Assembly (NCBI RefSeq): GCF_029870285.1
Contig: NZ_JACSYA010000003.1
Span: forward strand, 62,001-126,000
Source: Delftia sp. PS-11
Lineage (GTDB): Bacteria > Pseudomonadota > Gammaproteobacteria > Burkholderiales > Burkholderiaceae_C
DNA: 64,000 bases
Direction: 5' to 3'
Shown: positions 57,444-64,000 of the stretch, piece after piece
Position numbering within the stretch: position 1 is the first letter of the stretch
Layout: each line of letters begins with the position of its first letter
Position numbers and translations under genes: made by a program
The notes under the pieces: generated by a model
Seen by the model: only the letters and a program-made list of their open reading frames with translations
What the model was told of the DNA's origin: nothing
Database searches by the model: none

Positions 57444-58610
57444 TCAGGACAGATAGACCTCTTTGCCCAGGTTCAGCATCAGGCGGTTGGCCCAGCCGAA
57501 CAGCGCGGCCGAGTGCAGCATGTCCAGGATCTCCTGGTCCGTCAGGCCAGCCTCGCGCAGCGGCTGCAGCTGGGCTGCGCCGAAGCTGCCGGGCGCGCGC
57601 GTCAGCGCCAGCGAGGACTGGATGATGGCGCGTTCGCGGGCATTGGTGCCGGCAGTGTCCGGATCGTCGAACATCTGCGCCATCACATCATTGCGCTTGG
57701 CCAGTTGCTCGAAGCGCTGGGCATGGACCGAAGCGCAGTACACGCAGCCGTTGGAGCGCGACACGGCCGTGGCCGCTACTTCACGCTCGGGGCGCGACAG
57801 GCCGCCGGGCGCATACATGATGGCGTTGAACGCCTGCGAGCGCTCCGACAGCACGCGCGGCTGGCGCGCCAGCAGCAGGTAGAAGTCCGAGGTGCGGGCC
57901 TTGGGATGGCTCAGGTCCAGCACGGCCTGCTGCTCGGGCGTGGCCGTGGCCGGGTCCAGCACGGGCAGCCAGGACTTCCAGTCCAGCGTCTCGCTGGTAT
58001 AGCCGTTGCGGCGCAGCGGCTCGCCGGGTGCCGGCAGGTTGGCCGGGTGCACGAAGGGAGCGGACGGCGCGGCATCGGCCGCAGGCACGCTGGCCTGGCC
58101 GCCCAGTTCAGCCATGGCCTTGACGCCTGCGAACAGGCGCAACTGGTAGGCGATGAAGCCGACCAGCTGCGCCAGCAGCACGGTGTCATCGACGGACAGG
58201 CCGGACTCGGGCAGCGCCAGCAGCGCCGCGCGGTCGCTTTCTGCAGGATGCAGGGCCAGCGTGCGCACAAAATGCAGGGCCGCATCCAGGCGCGCATCGC
58301 CCGTGGTGGCGCCAGGAGTAGCCAGCACGCTGCGCAGCGCGGGCGTCAGGGCATCGTCCAGGGCCTGGGCGCGCTGGCGGTACTCATCGGCCAGGGCCTG
58401 CACGCCGCTGACGCGGCATTGCTCGCTGGCCAGCACCAGACGCTCGGCCTGCGACAGGCTCTCGGCCAGGCCATCGCCCAGCAGCAGGTCTTCGCAGGCC
58501 TGGGTGGCGATGGCCACCTTGTCGCGCTGGCGGCGTGTGGCGAAGACGGGGGACTGCTCGGTCAGGCCGGCCAGGCGGTCAATGGTGTCGTGAAGGTGTG
58601 CGGTGGTCAT
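57444..58610 (-). CDS. Two-domain CMD / alkylhydroperoxidase-like protein
   Basis: 388 residues that look like a fusion of two carboxymuconolactone-decarboxylase (CMD/AhpD-like) modules. The N-terminal half (about 1-180) has CEDLLLGDGLAESLSQAERLVLA-type sequence without a Cys pair motif. The C-terminal half (about 195-388) has the peroxidase-related CxxC in SNGCVYCASVHAQRF. From memory the halves resemble the Avi_7170 and Avi_7169 CMD families, usually separate neighbouring genes. I chose ATG 58610 (MTTAHLHDTIDRL), which leaves 8 bases after the monooxygenase gene. Likely a redox/peroxidase partner of that enzyme; substrate unknown. Confidence 0.8.
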   Translation of the reverse strand: MTTAHLHDTIDRLAGLTEQSPVFATRRQRDKVAIATQACEDLLLGDGLAESLSQAERLVLASEQCRVSGVQALADEYRQRAQALDDALTPALRSVLATPGATTGDARLDAALHFVRTLALHPAESDRAALLALPESGLSVDDTVLLAQLVGFIAYQLRLFAGVKAMAELGGQASVPAADAAPSAPFVHPANLPAPGEPLRRNGYTSETLDWKSWLPVLDPATATPEQQAVLDLSHPKARTSDFYLLLARQPRVLSERSQAFNAIMYAPGGLSRPEREVAATAVSRSNGCVYCASVHAQRFEQLAKRNDVMAQMFDDPDTAGTNARERAIIQSSLALTRAPGSFGAAQLQPLREAGLTDQEILDMLHSAALFGWANRLMLNLGKEVYLS

Positions 58611-58618
58611 GGGGGTAT

Positions 58619-60100
58619 TCAGTGCTGGTTTGCCAGGGCGCGCATGCGGGCTTCGGGGTCGGCGGGCGTCCATTCGCCGCCGTCCAGTTCAGGCTCCGAA
58701 TAGGCCTGCAGCTGGGCATAGTGGTGCTCCATGTCCTCGCGGTAGAACAGCGATGCCAGGCCCTGTGCCAGCTTGCGAGCGCCGTCGCTGATGGCGGGAA
58801 TGTCGCCCGAGACCGTTCCGTGCGAAAGCGCGGCGGCGTAGCAAAAGCAGTGGATGCGGTCCAGGCCGGGCCGGGTGCCGGGCGTCTTTTCCTGGAATTC
58901 GAACAGCGGCCCCAGGTCGGGCGAGTCCGACAGCTCCTGGTCCTCGGCGCCTGCCTCGGGCGTGAAGCGGTCGCTCCACACGCGCACATGGGGTGCGATG
59001 TCCGCGAACTCGGGACGCTGGCTCCAGTCGATGGCAAAGCCCGTGGACACGATCAGGAAGTCCAGCACGAAGACGCCGCGCGGTGTGGACACATGCAGCT
59101 TGTCCGCCACCTGCTCCACCTTCTGCACGGCGCAGCCCATGTTGAAATGGGCGTTGGCGTGGCGCGAAACGCGCAGCGTGCTGCCATGCGGCGGCGGCAC
59201 CTGCTGCACATTGATGTAGTGGCGGATGCGCCATTTCCATGCGTCGGGCAGCAGGAACTGGCCATGCGTCAGGCCTGGCGTGCCAGAGCCCTTGGACTTG
59301 TTGATGCGCGGCAGATCGGTGCGCCGCACCAGCAGGTCCACGCTGGCCGCGCCGCTCTCCAGCGCCGTGGCCGCGCTGTCCATGGCCGATGAGCCCGCGC
59401 CCACCACGCCCACATGCAGTCCGGCCAGGCGGCCATAGTCGAGCACGTCCGACGAGTGCGCCCAGCGGCTGCGGTCCACCCCTTGCATGAAGGCCGGAAT
59501 CTGCGGTCCGCCCAGGCCGTCGCGGCCCGTGGCCAGTACCACGCGGCGCGCCAGCCAGGTGCCGGATGCGCCGCCGGCCGTCACATCGACCTCGGCGATG
59601 CCATCGGCGCGCGCGCGGATGGCCGTCACCTGGTGGCCGTTGCGCACATCGCAGCGCATCACGCGCCGGTACCAGCGCAGATAGTCCATCCATTGCAGGC
59701 GCGGGATCTTGTCCAGCGCTTCCCAGGCTTCACGGCCCCACTGGGCGATGAACCAGGCACGGAACGTCAGCGAGGGCAGGCCCAGCGCGGGGCCGGTCAG
59801 CTCCTTGGGCGAGCGCAGGGTTTCCATGCGTGCCGTCGTGGCCCAGGGGCCCTCGAAGTCCAGCGGCGCCTTGTCCAGCAAAACGGCCGCGATGCCCAGC
59901 TGGGACAGCGCGGCCGACAGGGCCAGGCCCGCCTGGCCGGCGCCGATGACCAGCACATCGTGCACGGGCTGGCCATTGTGAAATGAGGGGGGAATCCAGG
60001 CCTTGGCAGGCCAGCCCAGGGCGACGAGATCGTCGCGCAGGCGCTCTTCAAGAGCAGCCAGGCCCGCAGGGGCCGTGGCTGCCGTATCGGTCAGGGACAT
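58619..60100 (-). CDS. Flavin-dependent (FMO-like) monooxygenase/oxidoreductase
   Basis: 493-residue protein with two dinucleotide-binding motifs: FAD site VIGAGQAGLALS (51-62) and NADPH site VVGAGSSAMDSAATALE (about 223-240). A late STGFAIDW segment resembles the ATG/TGY region of class B flavoprotein monooxygenases. No membrane segment. Such enzymes oxygenate N, S or carbonyl groups of small substrates. The neighbours (Bug-type binding protein upstream, CMD/peroxidase-like protein 8 bases downstream) suggest a catabolic or detoxifying set; the substrate cannot be told. Confidence 0.85.
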   Translation of the reverse strand: MSLTDTAATAPAGLAALEERLRDDLVALGWPAKAWIPPSFHNGQPVHDVLVIGAGQAGLALSAALSQLGIAAVLLDKAPLDFEGPWATTARMETLRSPKELTGPALGLPSLTFRAWFIAQWGREAWEALDKIPRLQWMDYLRWYRRVMRCDVRNGHQVTAIRARADGIAEVDVTAGGASGTWLARRVVLATGRDGLGGPQIPAFMQGVDRSRWAHSSDVLDYGRLAGLHVGVVGAGSSAMDSAATALESGAASVDLLVRRTDLPRINKSKGSGTPGLTHGQFLLPDAWKWRIRHYINVQQVPPPHGSTLRVSRHANAHFNMGCAVQKVEQVADKLHVSTPRGVFVLDFLIVSTGFAIDWSQRPEFADIAPHVRVWSDRFTPEAGAEDQELSDSPDLGPLFEFQEKTPGTRPGLDRIHCFCYAAALSHGTVSGDIPAISDGARKLAQGLASLFYREDMEHHYAQLQAYSEPELDGGEWTPADPEARMRALANQH

Positions 60101-60164
60101 AAACTCACCAGGAAACGCGGCATGGAATGCGCGCCGGCGGCAGGCGCTGCCGGGCGCGGGGGCA

Positions 60165-61202
60165 TCAATCGATCGTGATTTTCGCGTCTTTGACCACCTG
60201 CGCCCACTTCAGGCGATCGTTATGCACTGTTTTCTTGAACTGATCGGGTGTTTCGATGCGAATGGCGTTGCCCTGGGACTCGAAGCGCGTGCGCACCTCG
60301 GGCAGGTCCAGCACCTCGCGCACGGCCTGGTTGAGCTTGCTCACGATGGCCGGGTCCGTGCCCTTGGGCGCGAAGATGCCGAACCAGATCGAGCTGTCGA
60401 AGCCCTTGGTGCCGGGCAGGCCGCTGGAGGCGATGGTCGGCACCTCCTTGACCACTTCCACGGGCTTGGCCGTGGTCACACCCAGCAGGCGCACCTTGCC
60501 GGCCTTGTAGTGGGGCAGCACGGTCTGCACCTGGTTCATGATGCAGCAGGTCTCGCCGCGCAGCACCGAGGTGATGGCCTCGGGGCCGCCCTTGTAGGGC
60601 ACATGGACCATATTCAGGCCCAGGCGCGCATTGAACTCGGCAAAGGCCATGTGCGTGCCCGCGCCGTTGCCGGTGGAGGCATAGTTGTACTTGCCGGGAT
60701 GGGCCTTGACCTCATCCACGAACTCCTTGAGGTTCCTGACGTTGATGACGTTGGGATTGATGGTCAGCACGTTGGAGACATCGATCAGCGGCGCCACGGG
60801 CACGAAGTCGGCCTCCACGTCGAAGGGCAGCTTCTTGTACAGCGCCGCATTGCTGCCGTGCGTGGCTGCCGTGCCGAAGGCCAGCGTGTAGCCATCGGGC
60901 TTGGCACGCGCCACGAACTCGCTGCCGATATTGCCGGCCGCGCCCGACTTGTAGTCGATGATGACCGGCTGGCCCAGGCGCTGGGACAGGGGCTCCTGCA
61001 CACCGCGTGCGATCACGTCCACGCCCGAGCCGGCCGGAAAGCCCAGGATCAGGGTCACGGGCTGGTGCGGCCATGCCGTGGCATCGGCGGCAAGCACAGC
61101 GGCGCTGCCCAGAGTGGCCAGGGCCGCTGCGGCGGCGGGAATCCAGGTGCGGAAAAACGAGGGGCGCATGGTATGCAGGCAATCCGGTGAATCAATACCC
61201 AT
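60165..61202 (-). CDS. Bug-family (tripartite tricarboxylate transporter) solute-binding protein
   Basis: Periplasmic binding protein of the Bug/TctC family, very numerous in Burkholderiales. It has a signal peptide (AAAAALATLGSAAVLA), then the family motifs WPHQPVTLILGFPAGSGVDVIARG, GAAGNIGSEFVARAKPDGYTL and VPYKGG. ATG 61202 is preferred because AGGA lies 6 bases upstream, giving 345 residues; ATG 61169 gives a more usual signal peptide (334 residues). No TctA/TctB membrane genes are adjacent, as is common for orphan Bug proteins. It starts the set followed by the monooxygenase (64-base gap). Confidence 0.9.
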   Translation of the reverse strand: MGIDSPDCLHTMRPSFFRTWIPAAAAALATLGSAAVLAADATAWPHQPVTLILGFPAGSGVDVIARGVQEPLSQRLGQPVIIDYKSGAAGNIGSEFVARAKPDGYTLAFGTAATHGSNAALYKKLPFDVEADFVPVAPLIDVSNVLTINPNVINVRNLKEFVDEVKAHPGKYNYASTGNGAGTHMAFAEFNARLGLNMVHVPYKGGPEAITSVLRGETCCIMNQVQTVLPHYKAGKVRLLGVTTAKPVEVVKEVPTIASSGLPGTKGFDSSIWFGIFAPKGTDPAIVSKLNQAVREVLDLPEVRTRFESQGNAIRIETPDQFKKTVHNDRLKWAQVVKDAKITID

Positions 61203-61283
61203 ATTTTCCTGGGAACTTAATGATCCGGTTTTATATGCATATGTTGGTATGAAGCCTGTGGGGCCATGTCATGGCCGTCCAGC

Positions 61284-61307
61284 AAAAAGCCCGCCGATAG
61301 GGCGGGC
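61284..61307 (-). terminator. Terminator of the small exported-protein gene
   Basis: GCCCGCC / GGCGGGC stem with 5-base loop; the minus-strand exit is TTTTTGCT. It lies 26 bases past the stop at 61333. Confidence 0.8.
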
Positions 61308-61332
61308 CTGGGCACATGTGCTTCAAAGAAGC

Positions 61333-61722
61333 TCAGTGGCGATAGGGGTTGTGGGGGCGGCGGTCACGGCGGTCCGGCACGCCGTCGCGGTCGCGGTCCC
61401 AGCGTTCCGGTGTCCAGTCCCAGCGGCCGCCGCGCTGCGCCCACACGGGCTGGCGATAGACATAGCCGGGACGGACCTTGACCCAGTGGCCTGCCACCCA
61501 GGCATGGCGATGGCCCTGGGGCCGCCAGTGGCCGGGCGCCCAGACATAGCCGCGGCGCGGCGCCGGCACGGCCTCGTAGCGCACGGGCGGCGGCGCGCCC
61601 AGCTGCACCGTCACCTGGGCTCCGGGGGCGACGTAGGCCATCCGGGCCTGCGCCTGGGCGGCACCGGTCCAGCCGGCCAGGGCCAGCGTGGCGGCCATCA
61701 GCGGTATGCGAAGGTTCATCAT
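61333..61722 (-). CDS. Small exported WxxGxW-type repeat protein
   Basis: 129 residues with a signal peptide (LMAATLALAGWTGAAQA) and a Trp/His/Arg/Tyr-rich mature part. It has repeated motifs GYVWAPGHW, HAWVAGHWV and a tail WDRDRDGVPDRRDRR that resembles a calcium-binding or thrombospondin-type loop. Such YXWGXW-like proteins are common in Burkholderiales and have no known function; an envelope location is likely. AAGGAG lies 6 bases before the ATG at 61722. Own terminator downstream, so probably monocistronic. Confidence 0.75.
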   Translation of the reverse strand: MMNLRIPLMAATLALAGWTGAAQAQARMAYVAPGAQVTVQLGAPPPVRYEAVPAPRRGYVWAPGHWRPQGHRHAWVAGHWVKVRPGYVYRQPVWAQRGGRWDWTPERWDRDRDGVPDRRDRRPHNPYRH

Positions 61723-61883
61723 GGCAGCTCCTTGGTTCTGTGGGCTGGAGCCTGCCGCGTGGCGGGTCAGGCATCCATGGCGCCATGGTGCAGGCGCTGC
61801 GTCAATCGGCGGTTGCCGTGGCGCGAAGTCTTGCAATCTTGTGTATCGCCTGTGTGAAGCATTGTTGCAAGGCGCTGCAGGCC

Positions 61884-62618
61884 CTAACTGCGGCGCAGCG
61901 CCCGGAAGGCCGAGAACTCCCAGCTGCGCATGGCCAGCACCAGCGTATAGCCTTCGCGCTGCTCCGGCGCCAGGCGCTGGTCCTGCAGGTGCTGTTGCGA
62001 GAAATCGTGGGCCAGGCGCTGTATGCGCTCTACGAAGCTGGGCGCCAGGTGGCGGGCGATGGAGCCGTGGACCATCAGCATGCCTTCGCCCGGATGGTCG
62101 AAGCCGCCACCGAAGTAGTCGAGCACAGCGTTCTCGCGGAAATACTCCATCACGGGGCCGCGCGCATGCCAGCGGAAGGTCTTGGCCAGGCGCAGCCGGT
62201 AGCGGTTGCCCGGGCGCAGTTCGATGATGCCGATGCGGTCGAGCTGGGCCAGATAGCCGATGCCCTCGGCCTCGGTCAGCCGGTAGGTGGCCACGATCTG
62301 CTCCAGCGTCCATTGGCTGAGCACGCAGATGGCCATCAGCAGCAGCTTGCGGTCCGCGACCACGGCCCTTTCCTGCTCGGGGGTCATCTCCTGCAGCAGC
62401 GGCTGGCTGTCCGCGACGCGGCGCGCCAGATCGGCGAAATCCAGGCTCAGCGCGCGGCAGATGGCATCGATGCGCGACAGCGGCATATCGCCCTTGGCCA
62501 GCATGCGCTTGACGCTGGACTCGGCCATGCCCAGGGCGCACGCCAGATCGGCATAGGTCATCTGGGCGGCCTTGAGTTCTTTCTTCAGGGCAATCACAAG
62601 GTCGTTGGTGGTGCTCAT
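61884..62618 (-). CDS. XRE-type helix-turn-helix regulator
   Basis: 244 residues. N-terminal XRE/Cro-like domain (about 10-65: MTYADLACALGMAESSVKRMLAKGDMPLSRIDAICRALSLDFADLA) followed by a helical C-terminal domain (about 75-244) with YRLRLAKTFRWHARGPVMEYF. I do not recognise a ligand domain. Start ATG 62618 (MSTTNDLVIALKK); no ribosome-binding site is seen before it, so it could be leaderless. Divergent from the CREST membrane-protein gene, which it may regulate. Confidence 0.82.
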   Translation of the reverse strand: MSTTNDLVIALKKELKAAQMTYADLACALGMAESSVKRMLAKGDMPLSRIDAICRALSLDFADLARRVADSQPLLQEMTPEQERAVVADRKLLLMAICVLSQWTLEQIVATYRLTEAEGIGYLAQLDRIGIIELRPGNRYRLRLAKTFRWHARGPVMEYFRENAVLDYFGGGFDHPGEGMLMVHGSIARHLAPSFVERIQRLAHDFSQQHLQDQRLAPEQREGYTLVLAMRSWEFSAFRALRRS

Positions 62619-62729
62619 GGGGGCAATTATCGATACCGGCGGTGCCGCCAAGCGCTCCAGGTGCACAAATACGATGCCTTTGAGCGTCCTCCTCATGACA
62701 CTGCGCCCTCCTGTCCCGAGGAGGAAGAA

Positions 62730-63536
62730 ATGCCCTTACCGTCGAATCCACGCCTTGGCGTGCCACATGCCCTGGCCAGTGGCGCTGCTGTGCTGGGCCT
62801 GCTGGCTCTGTGCGGCCCCTTCGTTGCCCAGCCGCCCGGCTACCATCACTTTGCCGACCAGCGTGCCTGGGGCGCCTTGCCCCATGCGCTCGATGTGCTC
62901 AGCAACCTGGCCTTCGCGGCGGCTGCCGTGGCCGGCGCGCGGCTGCTGGCATGCGGGCGCGCGCAGCATCTGCCCGCCGCCTTGCGCTGGCTGGCGGCCC
63001 TGTTTTTCACGGGCCTGGCCTGCTCGGCCGTTGGCTCGGCGGTCTACCACTGGGCGCCCGGCGACGCCACCCTGGCCGGCGACCGCCTGGGCATGGCAAT
63101 CGCCTTTGCCGGCATGCTGGGGCTGGCCGTGCATTCGCGCGTCGCCGGCGGTGCGGGCGTGGCGGCGGCCCTGGGCATGCTGCTTGCGGCCGTGGCGGCC
63201 GTTCTGGTCTGGCTGCACAGCGGCAATGTGCTGCCCTGGGCGCTGGTGCAGGCGGGCGGCATGCTGGCCGTGCTGGCGCTGTCGCCCATGGCGCCGCGCA
63301 TCGGCGGCCTGCCTTTGCGGCTGGGCGCAGTGATCGCCTGGTACGGGGCGGCCAAGCTGCTGGAGTGGGGCGATGCGGCCGTCTTCGATGCCACGGCCGG
63401 CCTGGTCTCCGGGCACAGCCTCAAGCATGTGCTCGCAGCGGCGGCTGCCTGGCCCGTGCTGGCGGCGCTGCGCACGGCCTGTGCGGGCACAATGTGCGCC
63501 GGTGCAGGCGTCCACGGCGGCGCCGCCAACCGTTGA
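62730..63536 (+). CDS. Ceramidase-like (CREST superfamily) membrane protein
   Basis: 268 residues with about seven hydrophobic segments. It has the CREST-hydrolase signature pieces: YHHFADQRAWGALPHALDVLSNLAF (38-62), SAVYHWAPGDATLAGDRLGM (about 100-122) and HSLKHVLAAAA (about 230-240). These hold the conserved Asp/His residues that bind zinc in alkaline ceramidases. Many bacteria with such proteins make no ceramide, so the true substrate (another amide or ester lipid) is open. GAGGAGG lies 5 bases before the ATG. A lipid-transporter-like gene follows 12 bases downstream. Confidence 0.8.
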   Translation: MPLPSNPRLGVPHALASGAAVLGLLALCGPFVAQPPGYHHFADQRAWGALPHALDVLSNLAFAAAAVAGARLLACGRAQHLPAALRWLAALFFTGLACSAVGSAVYHWAPGDATLAGDRLGMAIAFAGMLGLAVHSRVAGGAGVAAALGMLLAAVAAVLVWLHSGNVLPWALVQAGGMLAVLALSPMAPRIGGLPLRLGAVIAWYGAAKLLEWGDAAVFDATAGLVSGHSLKHVLAAAAAWPVLAALRTACAGTMCAGAGVHGGAANR

Positions 63537-63548
63537 GGCAAAACAAGA

Positions 63549-64000
63549 TGTACCAGCAAGACTCCGGCAGCCCGCGTACCGCCGCATCGTCCGCGCACGA
63601 ACACCCCAACCAGTTTGCCCTGCTGGGCCAGCGGCGCTTTGCGCCGTTCTTCTGGACCCAGTTCGCGGGAGCGGCCAACGACAACCTGTTCAAGTTCGCG
63701 CTCACCGTGATGGTGACCTACCAGCTCAGTGTCTCCTGGCTGCCGCCCTCGCTGGCGGGGCTGGCCATCGGCGCGTTGTTCATCCTGCCCTTTCTGCTGT
63801 TTTCGGCAACCTCGGGCCAGTTGACCGACAAGTGGGACAAGACGCGCATGTTCCGCCTGGTCAAGAACCTGGAGATCGCCATCATGGCGCTGGCCGCCTG
63901 GGGCTTCGTGCAGGCCCATGTGCCCGTGCTGCTGGCCTGCGTCTTTCTCATGGGCCTGCACTCCACGCTGTTCGGCCCCGTCAAGTTCGCCTATCTGCCT
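63549..64000 (+). CDS. LplT-like MFS transporter, N-terminal part (cut by window edge)
   Basis: 150 residues visible, open at the window end. After a polar N-terminus of about 25 residues come QRRFAPFFWTQFAGAANDNLFKFALTVMV and GQLTDKWDKTRMF, typical of the lysophospholipid flippase LplT and of larger MFS-acyltransferase fusions. It may be a stand-alone LplT or the start of a fusion with an acyltransferase/acyl-ACP synthetase; the missing 3' part decides. GAGG lies upstream of the ATG. It shares a transcript with the CREST gene if the 12-base gap is read through. Confidence 0.8.

Noticed and set aside
61364-61786. 140-residue frame overlapping the small exported-protein gene
   Set aside because: It is in another frame; the chosen frame has a clean signal peptide, repeated Trp motifs and AAGGAG.
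61740-62729. Long N-terminal extension of the CREST gene
   Set aside because: It is antisense to the XRE regulator; the real start at 62730 has a strong ribosome-binding site and begins the membrane protein.

Overview
The window is a G+C-rich, gene-dense stretch of chromosome, very probably from a betaproteobacterium of the family Comamonadaceae (Delftia/Acidovorax/Comamonas type). This rests on the close family resemblance of the ribosomal, RNA polymerase and ATP synthase proteins, on a PhaM-type polyhydroxyalkanoate granule protein, on a Bug-type solute-binding protein, and on an interspersed repeat between atpD and atpC of a kind I associate with this family. No database search was possible. 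Nearly all of the window is ordinary chromosomal backbone. I see no phage, insertion sequence or CRISPR array.

Layout. 1-0.46 kb: start of an unrecognised gene in unusually A+T-rich DNA. 0.46-2.5 kb: DUF493-lipB-lipA (lipoate attachment and synthesis), minus strand. 2.7-10.1 kb: complete F1Fo ATP synthase operon atpIBEFHAGDC, with a promoter before atpI, a perfect terminator after atpC and a folded repeat inside. 10.1-15.3 kb: De Ley-Doudoroff galactonate operon dgoKADT with a divergent IclR-type regulator. 15.2-17.4 kb: a YheT-like hydrolase, a conserved hypothetical and a membrane-anchored cytochrome c. 17.6-24.4 kb: RND tripartite efflux system with a divergent TetR regulator and a near-perfect operator between them. 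24.4-38.5 kb: tRNA-Arg, then tRNA-Tyr/Gly/Thr-tuf-tRNA-Trp-secE-nusG-rplKAJL-rpoBC, ending at a strong terminator. 38.6-44.3 kb: LemA-like protein, RsmB, DUF4390 protein, NtrY-like kinase and a short NtrX-like regulator. 44.3-44.5 kb: tRNA-Phe with its own promoter and terminator. 44.7-54.0 kb: recCBD. 54.0-55.0 kb: DUF2946 protein and a PCu(A)C copper chaperone. 55.2-57.4 kb: phaM and a FIST-domain protein. 57.4-61.2 kb: a minus-strand set of a Bug-type binding protein, a flavin monooxygenase and a two-domain CMD/peroxidase-like protein. 61.3-64.0 kb: a small WxxGxW-type exported protein, an XRE regulator, a ceramidase-like (CREST) membrane protein and the start of an LplT-like MFS protein, cut by the window end.

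Functionally the window joins energy conversion (ATP synthase, lipoylation, cytochrome), the core of gene expression (tRNAs, EF-Tu, SecE/NusG, L11/L1/L10/L12, RNA polymerase), DNA break repair (RecBCD) and accessory modules for sugar-acid use, drug efflux, copper handling, PHA granules and lipid metabolism. Many genes are joined by 4-bp ATGA overlaps, so translation is probably coupled within these operons. The least understood parts are the Bug-monooxygenase-CMD set, the XRE/CREST/LplT corner, and several nucleic-acid structures: the double-ended operator at 23.63 kb, the repeat in the atp operon, the 15-bp perfect inverted repeat before phaM, and an acceptor-stem mismatch in tRNA-Phe.
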